64,000 bases of DNA from Pararge aegeria (Eukaryota; Arthropoda; Insecta; Lepidoptera; Nymphalidae), in contig NC_053187.1 of the NCBI RefSeq assembly GCF_905163445.1, positions 10,726,001-10,790,000 on the forward strand, in the 5' to 3' direction. Positions 11,401 through 23,439 of this stretch are shown one piece after another. Each line of letters begins with the position of its first letter. Positions within the stretch are counted from its first letter, which is position 1. The notes beneath the pieces are model-generated. The model saw only the letters and a program-made list of their open reading frames with translations. It was not told where the DNA came from and ran no database searches. Made by a program: the position numbers and the translations under genes.

Positions 11401-12868
11401 AAGTACGCGTCCGGTAGCGCAGGTACTATGCACGTTTCGGTCTCTTATCTTCAATAGAATTGTCATAACTTAAGATGTTTTTAATTCGTCTGTATGAAAA
11501 ATAAATGCGTTTCTTTTGATTTAACATTTTTACATGGTGATTCCTTATGAAATATACATATGCATCCATCAATATTATTTCGTAATTCTGTTACACGTTG
11601 TATATTCCAACCTCAGAAATAAGAACATAGTACAGAACCCTCATTCAGTCATTATTGCATGCAATGCATTGTTTCTAAATACAGCAAAAATGACCAACGC
11701 ACTTCTTTTATAGAGGTAAAATAATGATTGTTCTTAATTCTTTGATTTCAACTATAAACCTTAACAATAATATTAATATGGTTTATTATTACTTACTCAA
11801 AGTTATATCCATTAACATCGACTTCAGAGTCTTGCTTGACAATTTGTACAGGAGGCTGCCCTTGCGCCTGCGACGGGTCTTGGGGCAACGCGCAAGCTAG
11901 CGCAAAAGCGGCTAAAGCGAAAAGAGTCTGTAATAGAAAACCATTTATATAATTCACTTGGGCTTATTTCGTACTATCTGTTGCCCGCATTCTTCGTCTG
12001 TATCGTTAATTTTCCTGAGATAGAAAGTTGCCTATGCTACTCTCCGTCCTTACAACTAACTCTATGCTAAGAAAATTAAGTTGATTAGTAAGAACTTGAA
12101 GGAAGGACAAACAAACAAATATTCTTTCGCATGTATAAAATTAGTACGGATTTAAATAATGCTTGCCCAAAAATAAATCTTCGCGCATTTTCTAGCAAAC
12201 AAAGTTTTCTCATTTACATTTTTATACCCTTATCTAAGTTCACAGCCTTGAAGGATATTTGAAAAAGAAGGCTTGAAGTTGAGGTATATCAATTAAAACT
12301 ATGACTCCTAACTACATGTTTTTATAACTGTCACTTCAAACACATAGGGCTTTCACTAAACCTTCCTACTATAATACCGTTATTTTTAATCCCGGGGAAA
12401 GGAAGGTTTCCCAGGATTTCTTTTAAACCGTAACAACTGCGAATGAGGTAAAATAAGAATAAAAAGAATCGTAATCATTTTCCATACTTAAAATAAAACT
12501 GTAGAAATTCGTTACATTGAAGATATTTTGATTTCTTTGTTTAAAGAGACTGAATAATTGATACTAAATGCAACACTTTATAATTATATTGGTTTCATAT
12601 TTGTCCGTCTATCTGAAAGAAGTTTGGTGGTCTTTACTACGTACCTAATTTCATAAAGCTGAACAGGTAATTTGTATGTGAGTTACCAGTACGATTAAAA
12701 AAATGTTTGCATATTTAGCACTTCACTGCGTAACTAGCGAGTGAAACCACAGGGCATAGCTAGTAAAAGCTTAAAAGACCCTTAATCTTCAATCTCACAG
12801 ACAGACACTTCAATTTGATTTATTTGTACGATAAATTTTTGTAAAAAAAAACTTACTATTTTCATCAT
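8480..12868 (-). CDS. Gene B: RR-1 cuticular protein, 116 aa, three exons
   Basis: Exons on the minus strand: 12868-12857 (MMKI), 11927-11797 and 8687-8480; 116 codons plus TAA, all with GT-AG junctions (GTAAGT donors). The signal peptide is about residues 1-17 (FALAAFALACA), followed by a short Pro/Gln linker (PQDPSQAQGQPP). The RR-1 domain spans about 44-102: GYNFEFETSDG, SRQEQGEYKN, GSYKYVAPDGQQ, ADKNGYQP. The C-terminus is Ala/Pro-rich. Position 3 of the aromatic triad is Phe (Y-x-F-x-F), a conservative change. Intron 2 is 3.1 kb. Intron positions and phases equal those of genes A and C. Role: secreted chitin-binding component of soft cuticle. The ATG ATG pair leaves the exact start ambiguous by one residue. 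Confidence 0.93.
8688..11796 (-). other. Intron 2 of gene B
   Basis: A 3.1 kb AT-rich intron. It holds a family 2 SINE piece at 11015-11155. The plus-strand open frames at 9276-9611 and 9529-9780 lie in a slightly less AT-rich patch but lack any motif I recognise, and they overlap each other in different frames; I do not call them genes. Weak fragments of a dispersed repeat occur near 10880-10940. Confidence 0.5.
11015..11155 (-). repeat. SINE-like repeat, family 2 (in gene B intron)
   Basis: Landmarks CAATCACGCCTGATAGTAAG, GATGCAGTCTTAGATGGTAG, GGATCGCTTGGCGGCACGTC and GTTAACTAGCCACGG. The spacer between the 3' end and the CGTACCGAAACGC part is shorter than in the 188-380 copy, so it has an internal deletion. 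Confidence 0.7.
11980..12160 (-). repeat. Dispersed non-coding repeat (family 4), minus strand
   Basis: Starts GTTGCCCGCATTCTTCGTCT and ends GGACAAACAAACAAATATTC then TTTCGCATGTATAAAATTAG. The same end sequences bracket 19840-19990 (minus) and appear in plus orientation at 20826-20960 and 49785-50095. This organisation resembles common non-autonomous repeats of Lepidoptera; the class is not determined. It lies in intron 1 of gene B. Confidence 0.55.
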
Positions 12869-12953
12869 CTTGATAGAGATTTTGGGGCTGATGGAACAAG
12901 TATAGATGGTTGAACGAATCCTGAACGTCTATGCTCTGAACGAAAACCCTCAG

Positions 12954-12962
12954 CTATAAATA
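12954..12962 (-). promoter_or_regulatory. TATA element of gene B
   Basis: Minus strand TATTTATAG, about 90 bp upstream of the start codon. A TCAGA initiator-like site follows with its A at 12937, 25 bases from the first T. That is slightly short for the usual 30, so the start site is tentative. Confidence 0.5.
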
Positions 12963-15180
12963 TCCTCATTGTATTGACAATGCAATGTTACGAGGTTTCA
13001 TTGGCGTCCAAGGTGCTAATCATAATAATGCAAACAGTTTATTTAAGAACATCCACGAAAATGTTACAGGGATTTGTCAATTGTGTGAATTACGTAGCTG
13101 ACAATACACCTTGAATGTAACCTAAAAACATACGTTGAAACACTGACACAGTTCCGGATTTTATCCCGAACATCATGGTGATGATAGAAGTAAAAACTTC
13201 TGTATCTTATATTATATCTTCGGTGTGTTGATCACTTTTTGGGTGAACAAAAATCATGGAACCTAAGCCTACCCTATCAGTACCTGAGCCTATGGGGTCT
13301 TACAGTATTCATAGGAGTAATAAACTTCAGTTCTGCAGTATTTTACTGAGATATAACTTTTACTACTAAAAATTCTAGGTACCACATAGCTTCACTAGTT
13401 TTACCTACAGCTAAACAACAGCATATCCATTGGACAATCCATTTGACCTTAATAAATCGCAAGGCGTAATATGTTGTTTTTATAATAAGTACAAAGTGTC
13501 GTGAGTATAAACATTGTCACGACTCCACACGTGTTCACACTTCGTTACACAATAAAAGAGTTAAAGGGTTACGTGTGTATATTAATTAAGGATGTAAATA
13601 TAAAATTTCGTACAGACTATATTAAAACAGATGATAAAAGTTAGATGTAGCCTGAAAAACTGAAAACTGGCGAAAAATGTTGATGGAAAGAAACAATAGA
13701 CTTCATAGACTCAAACATCTAAATTATTAATAAAATCCCTGCTATTTCTGTGGGATTTTCTCGTCAACTCCTGATATGGTGATTGCGAGAACACCTCGAG
13801 ATTGTTCCCTTTACATAAATAAGGAAATATTAAAAATTGACTACAGATAACAGAACATACAAATTTGAAGAACTTGGTGAACAGGGATAAAGAATACAAA
13901 CAAACATACAACCTCGTTTAGGTATAGTGGTTTCTGCTAAACTTTCAGTACCAGCCCGAAGTTAGGCAATTTGCGGTGTTCCGTTAATCTTAAACCAAAT
14001 ATTAGATAATTATTTTATCGTTAAAGCCCCAAACCTGATGAATGAGCAACGTGATGGCTTCTATAATGCACTCTCACTCTATGAGAGAGGAGGCCAGTGC
14101 CCAGTCATTGAAAATTAATAGTATGAGAAAGTAATTAACTGTAACTGAAGAGAAATGTTGCTAGTAAATATAAATTTTTGAGATATAACGTAATCGGAAA
14201 ACTATAAATAACAATAGTTGCGGGCCAGGCAGACTTTGCGATATACAAAAAAAAACAGTTTTTTCTGTTTAAATAAAAACTAGCGAATGCCAGCAATTTA
14301 TAAGACAGGTCATTTTCCTGCAATGCATATGCCCGTCTCCAAACAGTATGATATAGGCAACCTAGTAGTACCGACCAAGTTCACTTCACTTGAAACTCGA
14401 ATTGACAGACTTTCACATAAACTCCATTCCATTGTTAAAGCTTCCGCACTTTTCCAGTCTATTCTAGACAGTTCTATATAGACGTTTATTATATGTATTA
14501 GAAGATTTAAAGTGCTCTAGACAACCAAAACTATCGGCCAGCCAACTTAAGCCGAAAAGATAAGACCGCCTGCGCCGGAGCGATTGAACTAGATCTTTGA
14601 AGTACAACCATTTAGCTTTTATAATATTGGACGCAATGATGGCTCTTGAGCATCGCAAAGCGGTTGGACGGTTAGCTATAGTATAAAAAACGTTTTTTTA
14701 TAGTGTCAAGTCAGGATTATATTTCATCAACACATCACTGGCTCCTCTCTGTTTATAGATTTGATGCGCCACGTTCCTTCCATGATGGGTCAGATGGATT
14801 ATTAACAAGAGGCCTACTCACTTAGAAGCGTTAGAGTTTTGGAGCATAGACAGACAATGCTGCTTGACTGCGGATTAGCAGGCTTCATAGATTTGACAAA
14901 GTTTGTACAAAGAGGGCTAGTAAGGGCTAGGGCTCAGAATTATTAGTTAGAAAAAGCTTAATCTAACGGTTTTAGATTGACTTGAAATCGGATCCAGGGC
15001 CTACAGTGATCCTACAACAGGCTAACAAGGCGATTTTTAATTAATGTCTAATAGATAATTAATAATCATATTCAAACAAACGCCATATCTTCTTATTAAT
15101 TTTAAAATTCATTTATGGAAATATGTTAAGGGCCAAAACAAGAATATAAATAGAACCATTCTGTAACGCGAAACGATGGT
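12963..15180. other. Intergenic DNA, nothing convincing
   Basis: Open frames at 13711-13911 (minus), 14135-14323 (minus), 14287-14481 (plus) and 14464-14658 (minus) overlap, lack motifs and have no supporting splice or promoter context. The 14.7-15.0 kb part has slightly higher GC and may be old transposon sequence, but I could not place it in a family. Confidence 0.4.
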
Positions 15181-15186
15181 AGCCTA

Positions 15187-16335
15187 GTATGAATGAATGA
15201 ATGAATACACTTTTATTGTACACCAAAGAAACAAAAAGTAGTTACAAAGATATAAATACAATCAAGAGAGTACAATTTGGTGGCCTTATCGCTACATAGC
15301 GATTTCTTCCAGGCAACCAATGGCGTAAAAGGAAAAAACGTAGAAAAGAGGTAGGTGGTGCAATAAATAAGATTTAAAAATTATACAAATATATAAATAT
15401 AAATATAACTATAATATATATATAAATATATTATATATAAATACAAATAAAATATATAACATAAATATCTATATAAATAAATTACATATAACATCCCCAA
15501 TTAGTATGAAATACATAAATAATTCAAATTACACACTTAAAATGATTCGCTTCAGCGTTGTTCGGCTGAAAGAGACAAATAATGATCCTTCACTAGTTTC
15601 TTGAAGGTCCCAATCGATTGTGCCTCACGGATATCTAACGGCAAGGCGTTCCATAATTTAATAGCCTGAACCGTAAATGATCCGTTGAAGAAGGAGGATT
15701 TGTGACCAGGCACCTTCAAGACTAACTTCCTCGTAGAACGAAGTTCGTCTGGGAGTCCTACAAATTTAAACCTCTCTTTCAGGTAAAGAGGAGTAGAAGG
15801 ATGAAACAAAACACAGTACAGAATAGAAACAATGTGCAAATTCCGGCGAAGTCTGATAGGTAACCACTTGAGACGAGACCGAAATTGAGAAATATGATCA
15901 TATTTGCGCAACCCAAATATGAAACGAATGCTAGAATTCTGGAGTCTCTCAAGTTTATTTAACTGATCTTCAGTTAAGTTAACATAGCTTGCGTCAGCGT
16001 AGTCAAGAATGGGAAGGAGTAGAGTCTGTGCGAGCATAATTTTGGTAGGTATAGGAAGTAAATACCGAAGACGACGCAAAGAGCCTAGAGCTGCAAATGT
16101 CTTTCTGCTGATCTCATTAATATGGTACGTCCAACTTAAGGTTCGGTCAAGATAAATGCCCAAGTTCTTTACATTTTCACAGTATGGGACTGTGACACTA
16201 TCAAACTCAATGGAGGGGAGGGAAAACCAGTCAATCCTTGAAATCTGCCTTCGACTGCCAATAACAATAGCTTGAGTTTTTTTTGGATTAACGTTAAGGC
16301 CATGCGCTTTACTCCAAACTAAACTCCTCCAAACT
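15187..16335 (-). pseudogene. Non-LTR retrotransposon (jockey/CR1-like), 5'-truncated, minus strand
   Basis: A minus-strand open frame runs from about 16335 to 15552. It starts inside the reverse transcriptase C-terminal part (WSKAHGLNVNPKKTQAIVIG) and continues through NLGIYLDRTLSWTYHI, LDYADASYV, LNKLERLQNSSIRFIFGL, IKLWNALPLDIR to a stop at 15552. The last 210 codons have no stop or frameshift, so the copy is fairly young. Downstream is an AT-rich 3' UTR (15370-15540, TATAAATA units), then a hairpin-like GGCCTTATCGCTACATAGCG segment. The terminus at 15190 carries GAATGAATGAATGAATACAC. The catalytic RT core and endonuclease are absent, so it cannot move by itself. Confidence 0.85.
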
Positions 16336-16455
16336 ACTAGTAGTTAAGACTGTGGGCACAGCTTCGGCCCAGCTTGGTTATTTTCGGAGCTACGAGTATG
16401 AGCATTTGAAGTAATTAAGAACACTTATTTTAACGGAAAGAATGCTGAGGAAAGG

Positions 16456-16487
16456 ATTATGGAGAACCCTCAGGAGTTCTCCATAAT
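16456..16487. repeat. Hairpin created inside a SINE fragment
   Basis: ATTATGGAGAAC and GTTCTCCATAAT form perfect 12 bp arms around an 8 base loop. The phrase CAGGAGTTCTCCATAATA occurs twice in a row (16471 and 16499), so a SINE segment has been both inverted and tandemly copied. Confidence 0.8.
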
Positions 16488-16625
16488 ACATGCACCGTCA
16501 GGAGTTCTCCATAATATTCTCAATGGCGTGTGAGGGCTACCAATCTGCAGTTTGCCAGCGTAGTGGCCTAAACCCCTTCGCATTCTAAGAGGCGATTCGT
16601 GCCCTGGTGTGTGTCTGTAATGGTT
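16488..16625 (+). repeat. 3' part of a family 3 SINE
   Basis: CAGGAGTTCTCCATAATATT, CTCAATGGCGTGTGAGGGC, CCAGCGTAGTGGCCTAAACC and CCCTTCGCATTCTAAGAGG follow the order of the full-length copy at 21006-21320. The GATGATG tail is replaced by TGTGTGTCTGTAATGG. Confidence 0.65.
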
Positions 16626-16899
16626 TGTAAATGTTAGTGACGATTCTACAGTTATTTTTATTTTACATTGCGTACAGTAAACGAGTGTTTTATTAGTAGT
16701 GGGTTCTAAACCTTTCCCTTTAGTTATGTGTCAAGTACGAGGTATCTACTAGTAAACACTTTGGCCAACTTCTAAAGACCTATTCATTTGTTTTGAAACA
16801 AAAATAAGTTTTCATCTATCATTAATTTTTTTTCATTTTTTTTTTATTTAATTCTTAACAATACGTAAAAATAAAATAAAAAACACTTAAAAATTTATA

Positions 16900-17700
16900 A
16901 AAAAAAAATCCGCCCTCCGCTTGCGAGGCTTTTGAATGCCCAAGCAACCGGCGGTCAGGGCTTCAGAATGAGGAACCTCCTCACAATATGCGCCGTTTCA
17001 AGGACTGCCTTCTGTATCCGACCCTTGATCCAACAACCAAGCGAAAGCTTCTTAAGATGTTGGTCGAAGCTTTTCGTGAGAAGACCATTGACTGAAACGA
17101 CGATCGCAACAATAACGGTCGACTCAACATTCCACATGGCAGTAATGTCGTGAGCAAGGTCCAAGTATTTAGATACTTTTTCCTTTTCAGCTTTCACCAG
17201 ATTATCGTCATGTGGAATAGTAATGTCAACAATTATTGCACGGCGCACTGATCGATCAACTAGCACTATATAAGGTCTATTAGCTGTAATATACCTGTCA
17301 GTGATAATAGTTCAATCCCAGTAGAGCAATGCACTGCTATTTTCAAGAACTGACGCCGGGTCGTACCTAAAGTAAGGCATCTTAAAATCGATAAGGCCAA
17401 AGCGATGAGCAAGTTGTTGATGAACTATCCTGGCTACTTGATTATGTCTGTGCATCGACATATGTCTAGAGTGCCATCTTTCATAATGTGTTTCCGGTAG
17501 TTTCTCGTCTTTATGACTTCGTCCATAATTGCACAGACAAAACCCTCGGTTTCCCCAAATAGGTCACCAATAGTGTAACCAGGATACAGATGCGATTTGA
17601 TCTACATCTGGTCCCGACAGGGCCTTGTAGAATCTGCCGTGCAACTCCTTACTCTTCCATACCGCCACACGATCTGAGTAGCTAAGTACTTTTATAGTAG
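16900..17700 (-). pseudogene. Decayed LINE: C-terminal domain of a non-LTR retrotransposon polyprotein
   Basis: Reading the minus strand from 17700 gives, in shifting frames, DRVAVWKSKELHGRFYKALS, EGFVCAIMDEVIKTRNYRKH, then ALLYWD with a TGA, RYITANRPYIVLVDRSVRRA, VDITIPHDDN and EKEKVSKYLDLAHDITAMW, followed by VVVSVNGLL. This order of motifs is the conserved C-terminal region downstream of the reverse transcriptase in a widespread invertebrate LINE lineage. A GY-type zinc knuckle region between the first two and the rest is damaged. At least one stop and two frameshifts make it dead. The clade is not assigned. Confidence 0.7.
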
Positions 17701-18774
17701 GTAGTAAGTAGTAAGCCAGTTCTCATTGCCAAGGAATAGTGGAGTAAGACCCTTATCTACTGCAACGACATCCTTACACATACCCACATACGACATCCTT
17801 GCACATACCCACATAAGTTTCTTTATTATTCAACTACAAGTTAGCCCTTGACTGCAATCTCACCATTCCCTTAGTGTAGGTTTTTCACACTCGTTAATCG
17901 TGAAATCGTTTTTGAGAATTGAACTTAAAGCTACAACTTTATAGTATCGTAGACCTTATTCAGCTCTTTTAGAGTCGCTTATGTCGCCTTCTAGCTGTGC
18001 CCAGAGCTCTGTCTGAAAAAAGGCGGGTGAATTTGGGTTTTACACAAGAATTATGAGTTCTTTTTACTCTGTCTTAACAGAACTATTGAATGATATTCGA
18101 AAATGGCACGTAGTGATGGCCGGCGTAGACGAGGGCCCCGATTTCTGAAGTCATCCGTTACCACGGTTAAGCAGACGGTCAACTCTAACCCTAGCCAATA
18201 AGCCTAATTGGGCGAAAATGCCGACCTAATGGTTATCAGCCACTGTCATTCCGAAAAATTAAGTGATGATGCAGTCTAAGGTGGTAGTAGGCTTACTAGT
18301 TAAGTGTCGAAATGTAATGTCGAAATATCTGCCTCATATTAAAGTCATTAGAATATCAGACCCGTGCACACGTTTCAATATGTGTTTTTGTTTGCCTTTA
18401 AGGTATCCTACCTGGTTTTTCAAAGGCAGGTAGAGGATTTTGCAAAAATAATTCTAGACTGCACCAAGGTAAACGGGATAAAAGGATGCCTGCATAGACT
18501 TAATCTAAAAACGTTGGCTTTCTAGCATTGATAATAAATTTTATTTTAAGATGTAAAATAAAAAAGGTGACCATAACCAAAAAAAAAATTATTTTTGCTG
18601 GTATCGAATTAAATGAGTTTTAATTTTAATTTACCTGTAACAAAAAACTATTATCTACTTTGACGCCCCAAGATTAAGGTAATCATAAGTGATGTGCTGA
18701 ACCAATCGATAAGAATAAAAGATATAGGTAGCGTAGAATATTTTATGAATCGAAGGTTTCATGTTGCATATTGT
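17701..18774. other. Intergenic DNA with small SINE scraps
   Basis: Short family 2 pieces occur at 17829-17872 (CAAGTTAGCCCTTGACTGCA) and 18258-18310 (AAGTGATGATGCAGTCTAAG), both minus. A tandem phrase CATCCTTRCACATACCCACATA is repeated at about 17768-17813. No gene was seen. Confidence 0.5.
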
Positions 18775-19012
18775 TGATCTCCCTGGGGCAGTGGTAACCG
18801 CCCTGGCTTGTGGGTGTTTCGCGGGTTCCATATCAGCCGGGCAGTCTGGGAATTATTAGTTTCTGATTTTTATTTTGTCTGGTATCAGCCGGCACAGACG
18901 AGCCGCCAAATAATAAAGCGTTCCGCTACGGTGCAGCAGAGAAACTGATTGGGGGTACAAGTCATCATTTACAACTGGTGAGTTAGCAGTCATGGGCTAA
19001 CTTGTAGTTTTA
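18775..19012 (+). repeat. SINE family 2, plus strand, head and 3' end
   Basis: Has a tRNA-like head (CTGGGGCAGTGGTAACCGCC, then GCGGGTTCCATATC as B box), a middle with GTCTGGTATCAGCCGGC, and an end with TTAGCAGTCATGGGCTAACTTG. An internal deletion removes most of the body. It links the tRNA head to the 3' sequences at 188-380. Confidence 0.65.
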
Positions 19013-19839
19013 TAAAAGAAAACATAGCTAAGAGTAGAAGATATTTATACTTTTAGATTATAACTTATTGGTATAGACTGCGGATCCTGGGTTCTATTTA
19101 CCTGAATTTTAGATAATGCTAACAAGAAATTTTAAAAGATTGAATAAGCACGTTCTACTTGTTTTAATTCTTTCTCTCAACTTTTTATCGAATAAAAGAA
19201 TCTAATCTGCACATCATTACCAGCAATATGTTAAGAGTTGTGAAAAGGTCAAGGCTGTTTGCGTGTTCAAATAAGTACACATTACACAGATACCTACTTA
19301 GTTATTACTGTATATAAGCACCTATGACCGCATTTGATTAACCTCACAAAAAGTTTGTATCTTTGTATGGATTATACAAACGGAAATTTAATTTATTTAC
19401 CTGCCTTGGTATTTAAAACTGTTCAAAGTATCGTACGATTATGTACTAACTGCCTATGTTGCTACTAGCATTTGAAGGCGACTTGGTCTGCGTACAATTA
19501 ACAATTTATTAGGAAATTTTGTTATCAAATGCGAAAATTCCTCTGAATGAGTTCTCTTGTTAAGCACTCTCAAACATACAGAAAGGCACCATTTATTAGT
19601 CTCTATTTCCTAGAAGATTTATTACTTAATTTAAGATACAAATCATCGTATTGATTTGTGATAGGAATTTTACCAGAAACCAAAGAATATTGTCTTATTT
19701 AACCTTCCGTCTTATACAAGATATACCTCTTCACTAATAACTAAAGCTGTCTTAATTATGTGTTGGTTTCTCAAAATATGTATTAGAAAATAATCTTAAA
19801 TTATACTTTGACTCAAGAAGATCGAATTGTAAGCACACT
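19013..19839. other. AT-rich intergenic DNA, nothing recognised
   Basis: No open frame with motifs, repeat member or RNA gene was identified. Confidence 0.4.
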
Positions 19840-19990
19840 AGCGGTTGCCCGCGTTCTTCGTCCACATTTATCACGGTTTTTATTACAAATCTCGTTATGG
19901 GGGTCTGGGATAAAGAGCCTATGTTATGAAATTGATTGGTTGCGTAGTTAAGGCATGAAGAAAGGACGAACACTCTTCCGCATTTATAAT
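19840..19990 (-). repeat. Dispersed repeat (family 4), minus strand
   Basis: GGTTGCCCGCGTTCTTCGTC, then GGCATGAAGAAAGGACGAAC and CCGCATTTATAATATTTTG. Same family as 11980-12160. The short minus-strand open frame 19752-19973 lies on it and is not a gene. Confidence 0.55.
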
Positions 19991-20469
19991 ATTTTGAAAT
20001 AAGAAGGTGAGTATTTAACTTCTATAAATATATACTATTATATCAATAAAGAAAAACTTTACAAGTATTTTTTACCTGGATAATATATTGAATCAGTGGT
20101 ACTCATAACGATTACATTACATGTTGTAAACTATTGACGCATAGCTTTGGTCATCTTTCATTATATTCATCTTGCAATTGTAGGATAACAAGGTACATAC
20201 CATAAGAGGAGCTTTGTACTGAACTTTCTAAAACTTCAATTTGGACCTCTATGTATTGTAAGTAGACAAAATACTAAACAATTTATTTTAACTCAATTTG
20301 TCCTCGGCTGTACTATACGCATTTTCCTATATTGACAGAATAAATACGAAAGATGCCCGTGAAAGAAACAAGATAATTCACCGTTGCATTTTAAAGGGAT
20401 TTCCCGTTAAAATTCGGCGAGTTTTCCAAGACCTAAATAAAAATTGGCTTATTTTTGATGCAGTTTTAA

Positions 20470-20720
20470 GTGCTGTGGGCTTTAAAGTGGGAAGTGCTGG
20501 GTTTGATCCCCGGCACAATTGATTTCGGAATTCTGAGTTTTCTTTGATCTGGTGGGAAAAGTTGGTCGTTTCTAGATACTACTCTATCGACAAAGCCACC
20601 CGTTACCGTAACGTAGCCATCAGTTATCACTAGGTGAAATTGTATTCAATGGCTAATTTCTGACTGACTAGTTACCATTCTACCCTACGATGCCATGTAA
20701 AGGCTCTCAAAGGGATATGG
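20470..20720 (+). repeat. SINE family 2, plus strand, diverged
   Basis: B-box-like GGGTTTGATCCCCGGCAC, then TTTCTTTGATCTGGTGGGA and, after a rearranged middle, CTAGTTACCATTCTACCCTACGATGCC. Frames crossing it (20298-20522) are not genes. Confidence 0.55.
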
Positions 20721-20825
20721 GCTTTTAAACTACGCCTTCCAGATTAGCGGGGGCAATTCGATTACCAATTTACCACCACCTTATATGCCCTCATGTAATA
20801 TTATCGCTGTCAAGCGGTAACATCC

Positions 20826-20965
20826 CTACTTATATTATAAATGCAAACGTTTGTTTGTTCGTTTGTACTTCCTTTTCGACCTTACCAAGCTATCAATATT
20901 GTCACTTTTTATCCAAGGAAAATAAACCGTAATAAACGCAGATAAAGAATGTAGGCAACAGCTTG
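20826..20965 (+). repeat. Dispersed repeat (family 4) end, plus strand
   Basis: TTATATTATAAATGCAAACG followed by TTTGTTTGTTCGTTTGTACTTCC and TTTTTATCCAAGGAAAATAA. This is the mirror of the ends at 12160 and 19990. Confidence 0.5.
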
Positions 20966-21005
20966 TATATCAAAAGAATATAAACTAGGTAACCTAAATA
21001 TTGAG

Positions 21006-21322
21006 AGGTGATAGCTCAGTGGGTAGGTGAAGTCGAAGCTTCGGGGGCCGTTCGTTCGTTTGAATTCCAGTACGTACCTCTAACTTTACTAAGTGCGTTT
21101 ATGTGGGTTTTAAGCAATTAAAACATAATTTGCTTCAACGGTGATGGAAAACCACGTGAAGAAATTTACATGCCTGAGAGTTCTCCATAGTGTTCTCACA
21201 AGTGTGTGGAATCCTACAATCCACACTGGGCCAACTGGGCTTAGCCCCTTCTCGATGTGGAAGGAGACCCGTGCTATGTAGTAGGCCGATAATGGGTTGA
21301 TATGATGATGATGAGGATGAAG
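21006..21322 (+). repeat. Full-length family 3 SINE
   Basis: Head GGTGATAGCTCAGTGGGTAG with B-box-like TTTGAATTCCAGTACG, a GTTTTAAGCAATTAAAACAT linker, CAACGGTGATGGAAAACC, CCTGAGAGTTCTCCATAGTG, CCACACTGGGCC, CCCCTTCTCGATGTGGAAGG and the tail GATATGATGATGATGAGG. This is one of the most complete copies and a useful reference. Open frame 21135-21398 is SINE. Confidence 0.85.
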
Positions 21323-21831
21323 CTAAATATCTGAATATCCAACTGTGTTCTGGATCTTTATGAGTTGCATGACCGGGTTCGACTTCAGTAAACAACATTG
21401 CAATTTGTAATTATGTAATTTTTGATGATTTCTAGGAATCATCGAATTCAGTATAAATAAAAATTTGATTTTTTTTATCTACACTGAAAAGAGATATCAA
21501 TATTAATAAGTAATTTTAAAAAATAACCAGAATAATTAAAGAATTAATATTGTATACTTAGTATTTTTTAATTTATCCCTAAACTTTAATAATTAAGTAG
21601 CTAAGAAAAACGTACTTTCCGATATAGGTAAGCTTGCCATTTTGTACTAACGACAAAATTTTACTGAATCCTGTAAAACGAATTACTATTTACAACGTGT
21701 TTTTCTGGTTGTTTTGTAGTATTTTCTATTGCATTCTGATACGGAACCATTCGTGTGTAAGTCAAACTTATACTTGCCCTTTTTTATACAACCAAAGCTT
21801 TTTCCCGATCAGTAAATACTGTACATCTGCA
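21323..21831. other. AT-rich intergenic DNA, nothing recognised
   Basis: No coding or RNA signals seen. Confidence 0.4.
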
Positions 21832-22025
21832 TTCGCAGCCTATGAGCGTCCCACTACTGGGCAAAGTGCTCCTCTCTGTTCGTAGAGACGGTTCGGAAGA
21901 CAGTTCGTAGACCCACCACGCTGGTCTTATGCGAGTTGGTTGGCTTAAACGACTAATATCACCGTTTAGTGATACTAACCGGTACCGACGGTGGAACGTG
22001 CTCTCCAAGGCACGGGGATTGACAC
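21832..22025 (-). repeat. LINE 3' end-like repeat, minus strand
   Basis: GCGTCCCACTACTGGGCAAAG, CCACCACGCTGGTCTTATGC and GGTACCGACGGTGGAACGTG. The reverse complement has the look of the 3' UTR of a lepidopteran LINE. A short open frame (21784-22008) on it is non-genic. Assignment is by general resemblance only. Confidence 0.4.
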
Positions 22026-22516
22026 TAATTCCCTAGCTTCTGGCTGGTACTAAAAATACTTTAACAAAAAAACGTATATTGTTTCCTAATTGATGAACAT
22101 TGTAATTTTTCTATCCGCGCAAAGAACATCATTCGCGAGGAATCTCCACGTCTAGGTTTTATCACACCTTCTATTATTCGAATACTAGCGGTTGCCTGAG
22201 ACTTTGCTGGACTATTACGTGACATTTTCTAAACCACATTTTAATCCCTTTTTCTTAACATTTGTTTTTTACTTCAACGAAACGCTATTTAGGTGTTTCG
22301 TTTAAAACTAATATCTACCAACGAATTTAAATTATTTGACTTCAAAACCATAGGCCTGTTTCATTTTTTATAGAAATAATTAACGCACCAAGCAGATCAC
22401 CTGACCAGCATCCTGATCCGAGGTGGAAAACTATTATTTATAAACAGAAAAACACTTCGTACGGCCTGCAAGGAACCCGTCCTACAAAGTGCTGAAGGCG
22501 TAAGTATTAAATAAGC

Positions 22517-22790
22517 CTCATCATAACAACCCATTACCGGCCCACTACAGGGCATATGTCTCCTCCCACAATAAGAAGGGGTTAAGGCCGTAGTTCCCCT
22601 TACCTACCTTTAAGAACATTATGTAGAACTCTCAGGCATGCAGATTTACTCACGATGTTTTCCTTCACCGTCGAAGCAAGCGATATTTTTAATAACTTAA
22701 AAAAGGTAGAGGTGCGTGCTAGAATTCGAACTCGGCCCCCCGAAAGTGAAGTCGAGTTCCTATCCACTGCGCCATCACCAATAAGCCTCA
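22517..22790 (-). repeat. Family 3 SINE, minus strand
   Basis: Plus strand reads the reverse complement from CCCATTACCGGCCCACTACA through GAAGGGGTTAAGGCCGTAG, GATGTTTTCCTTCACCGTCG to GAATTCGAACTCGGCC and the head TATCCACTGCGCCATCACC. It is nearly full length but lacks the segment around CACCACGCTGG. The open frames at 22600-22791 and 22655-23047 run through it. Confidence 0.85.
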
Positions 22791-23439
22791 AGTGCCTTTA
22801 CATCATACATTTTACATCGGCATCACGCTGGAACAAATTCTACTTGGAGGCAGAAATAACGCAAGCAAGCGGTAGTACTTCCCAGGACAAGCTTTGTCAA
22901 AAAATCTTTGTACGAACTTTTAACTTCCATCCTTTAGTTTCGTTAAGATACATCCTGTCTAATATTCTACATACTTGTAAAAATCCCGTGTTGATCAGCT
23001 GTTGTATACATTATTCCAGAAAAGAAGACGAAAAATCTTTTTTTTAATGTTTGGTTTATCTATCAAATATCAGAGCTTAATAAGATGCATTTGTTCGAAA
23101 TAACAGGCAGACACTTAAATTGTATAGATACTTGTATAGGTTTAAAATCGTCAAAGACATGACATATACAATATTTGCACTTGTGTTGTCATTTTGTCAC
23201 AACATTAGCGATATGAAACTTTCGATTGACCCATTGTGTTTTCACTCACGTACTATTTCTTAACAACGTTATCTAATGCAAAAGTTTGAACAAGTATACA
23301 TAAAGTTCTAATTATAATATTAGGCTTTAAGTAGGTATCAAAAAAACACATTATATACCTTTGTAATATTTTTTATGGTTATTTTACCTGTTTTTGCGGG
23401 AACACCTTGTTTTTGACCACCCGCAGTGGTTAGTGCTGT
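22791..23439. other. Intergenic DNA, nothing recognised
   Basis: No supported feature. Confidence 0.4.

Noticed and set aside
15360..15490. AT-rich tandem-like TATAAATA stretch considered as a satellite or CRISPR-like array
   Set aside because: Irregular units with no spacers; it is the 3' UTR of the LINE at 15187-16335.
16932..17153. Plus-strand 73-codon frame
   Set aside because: It is antisense to the LINE coding relic, whose conserved motifs are on the minus strand.
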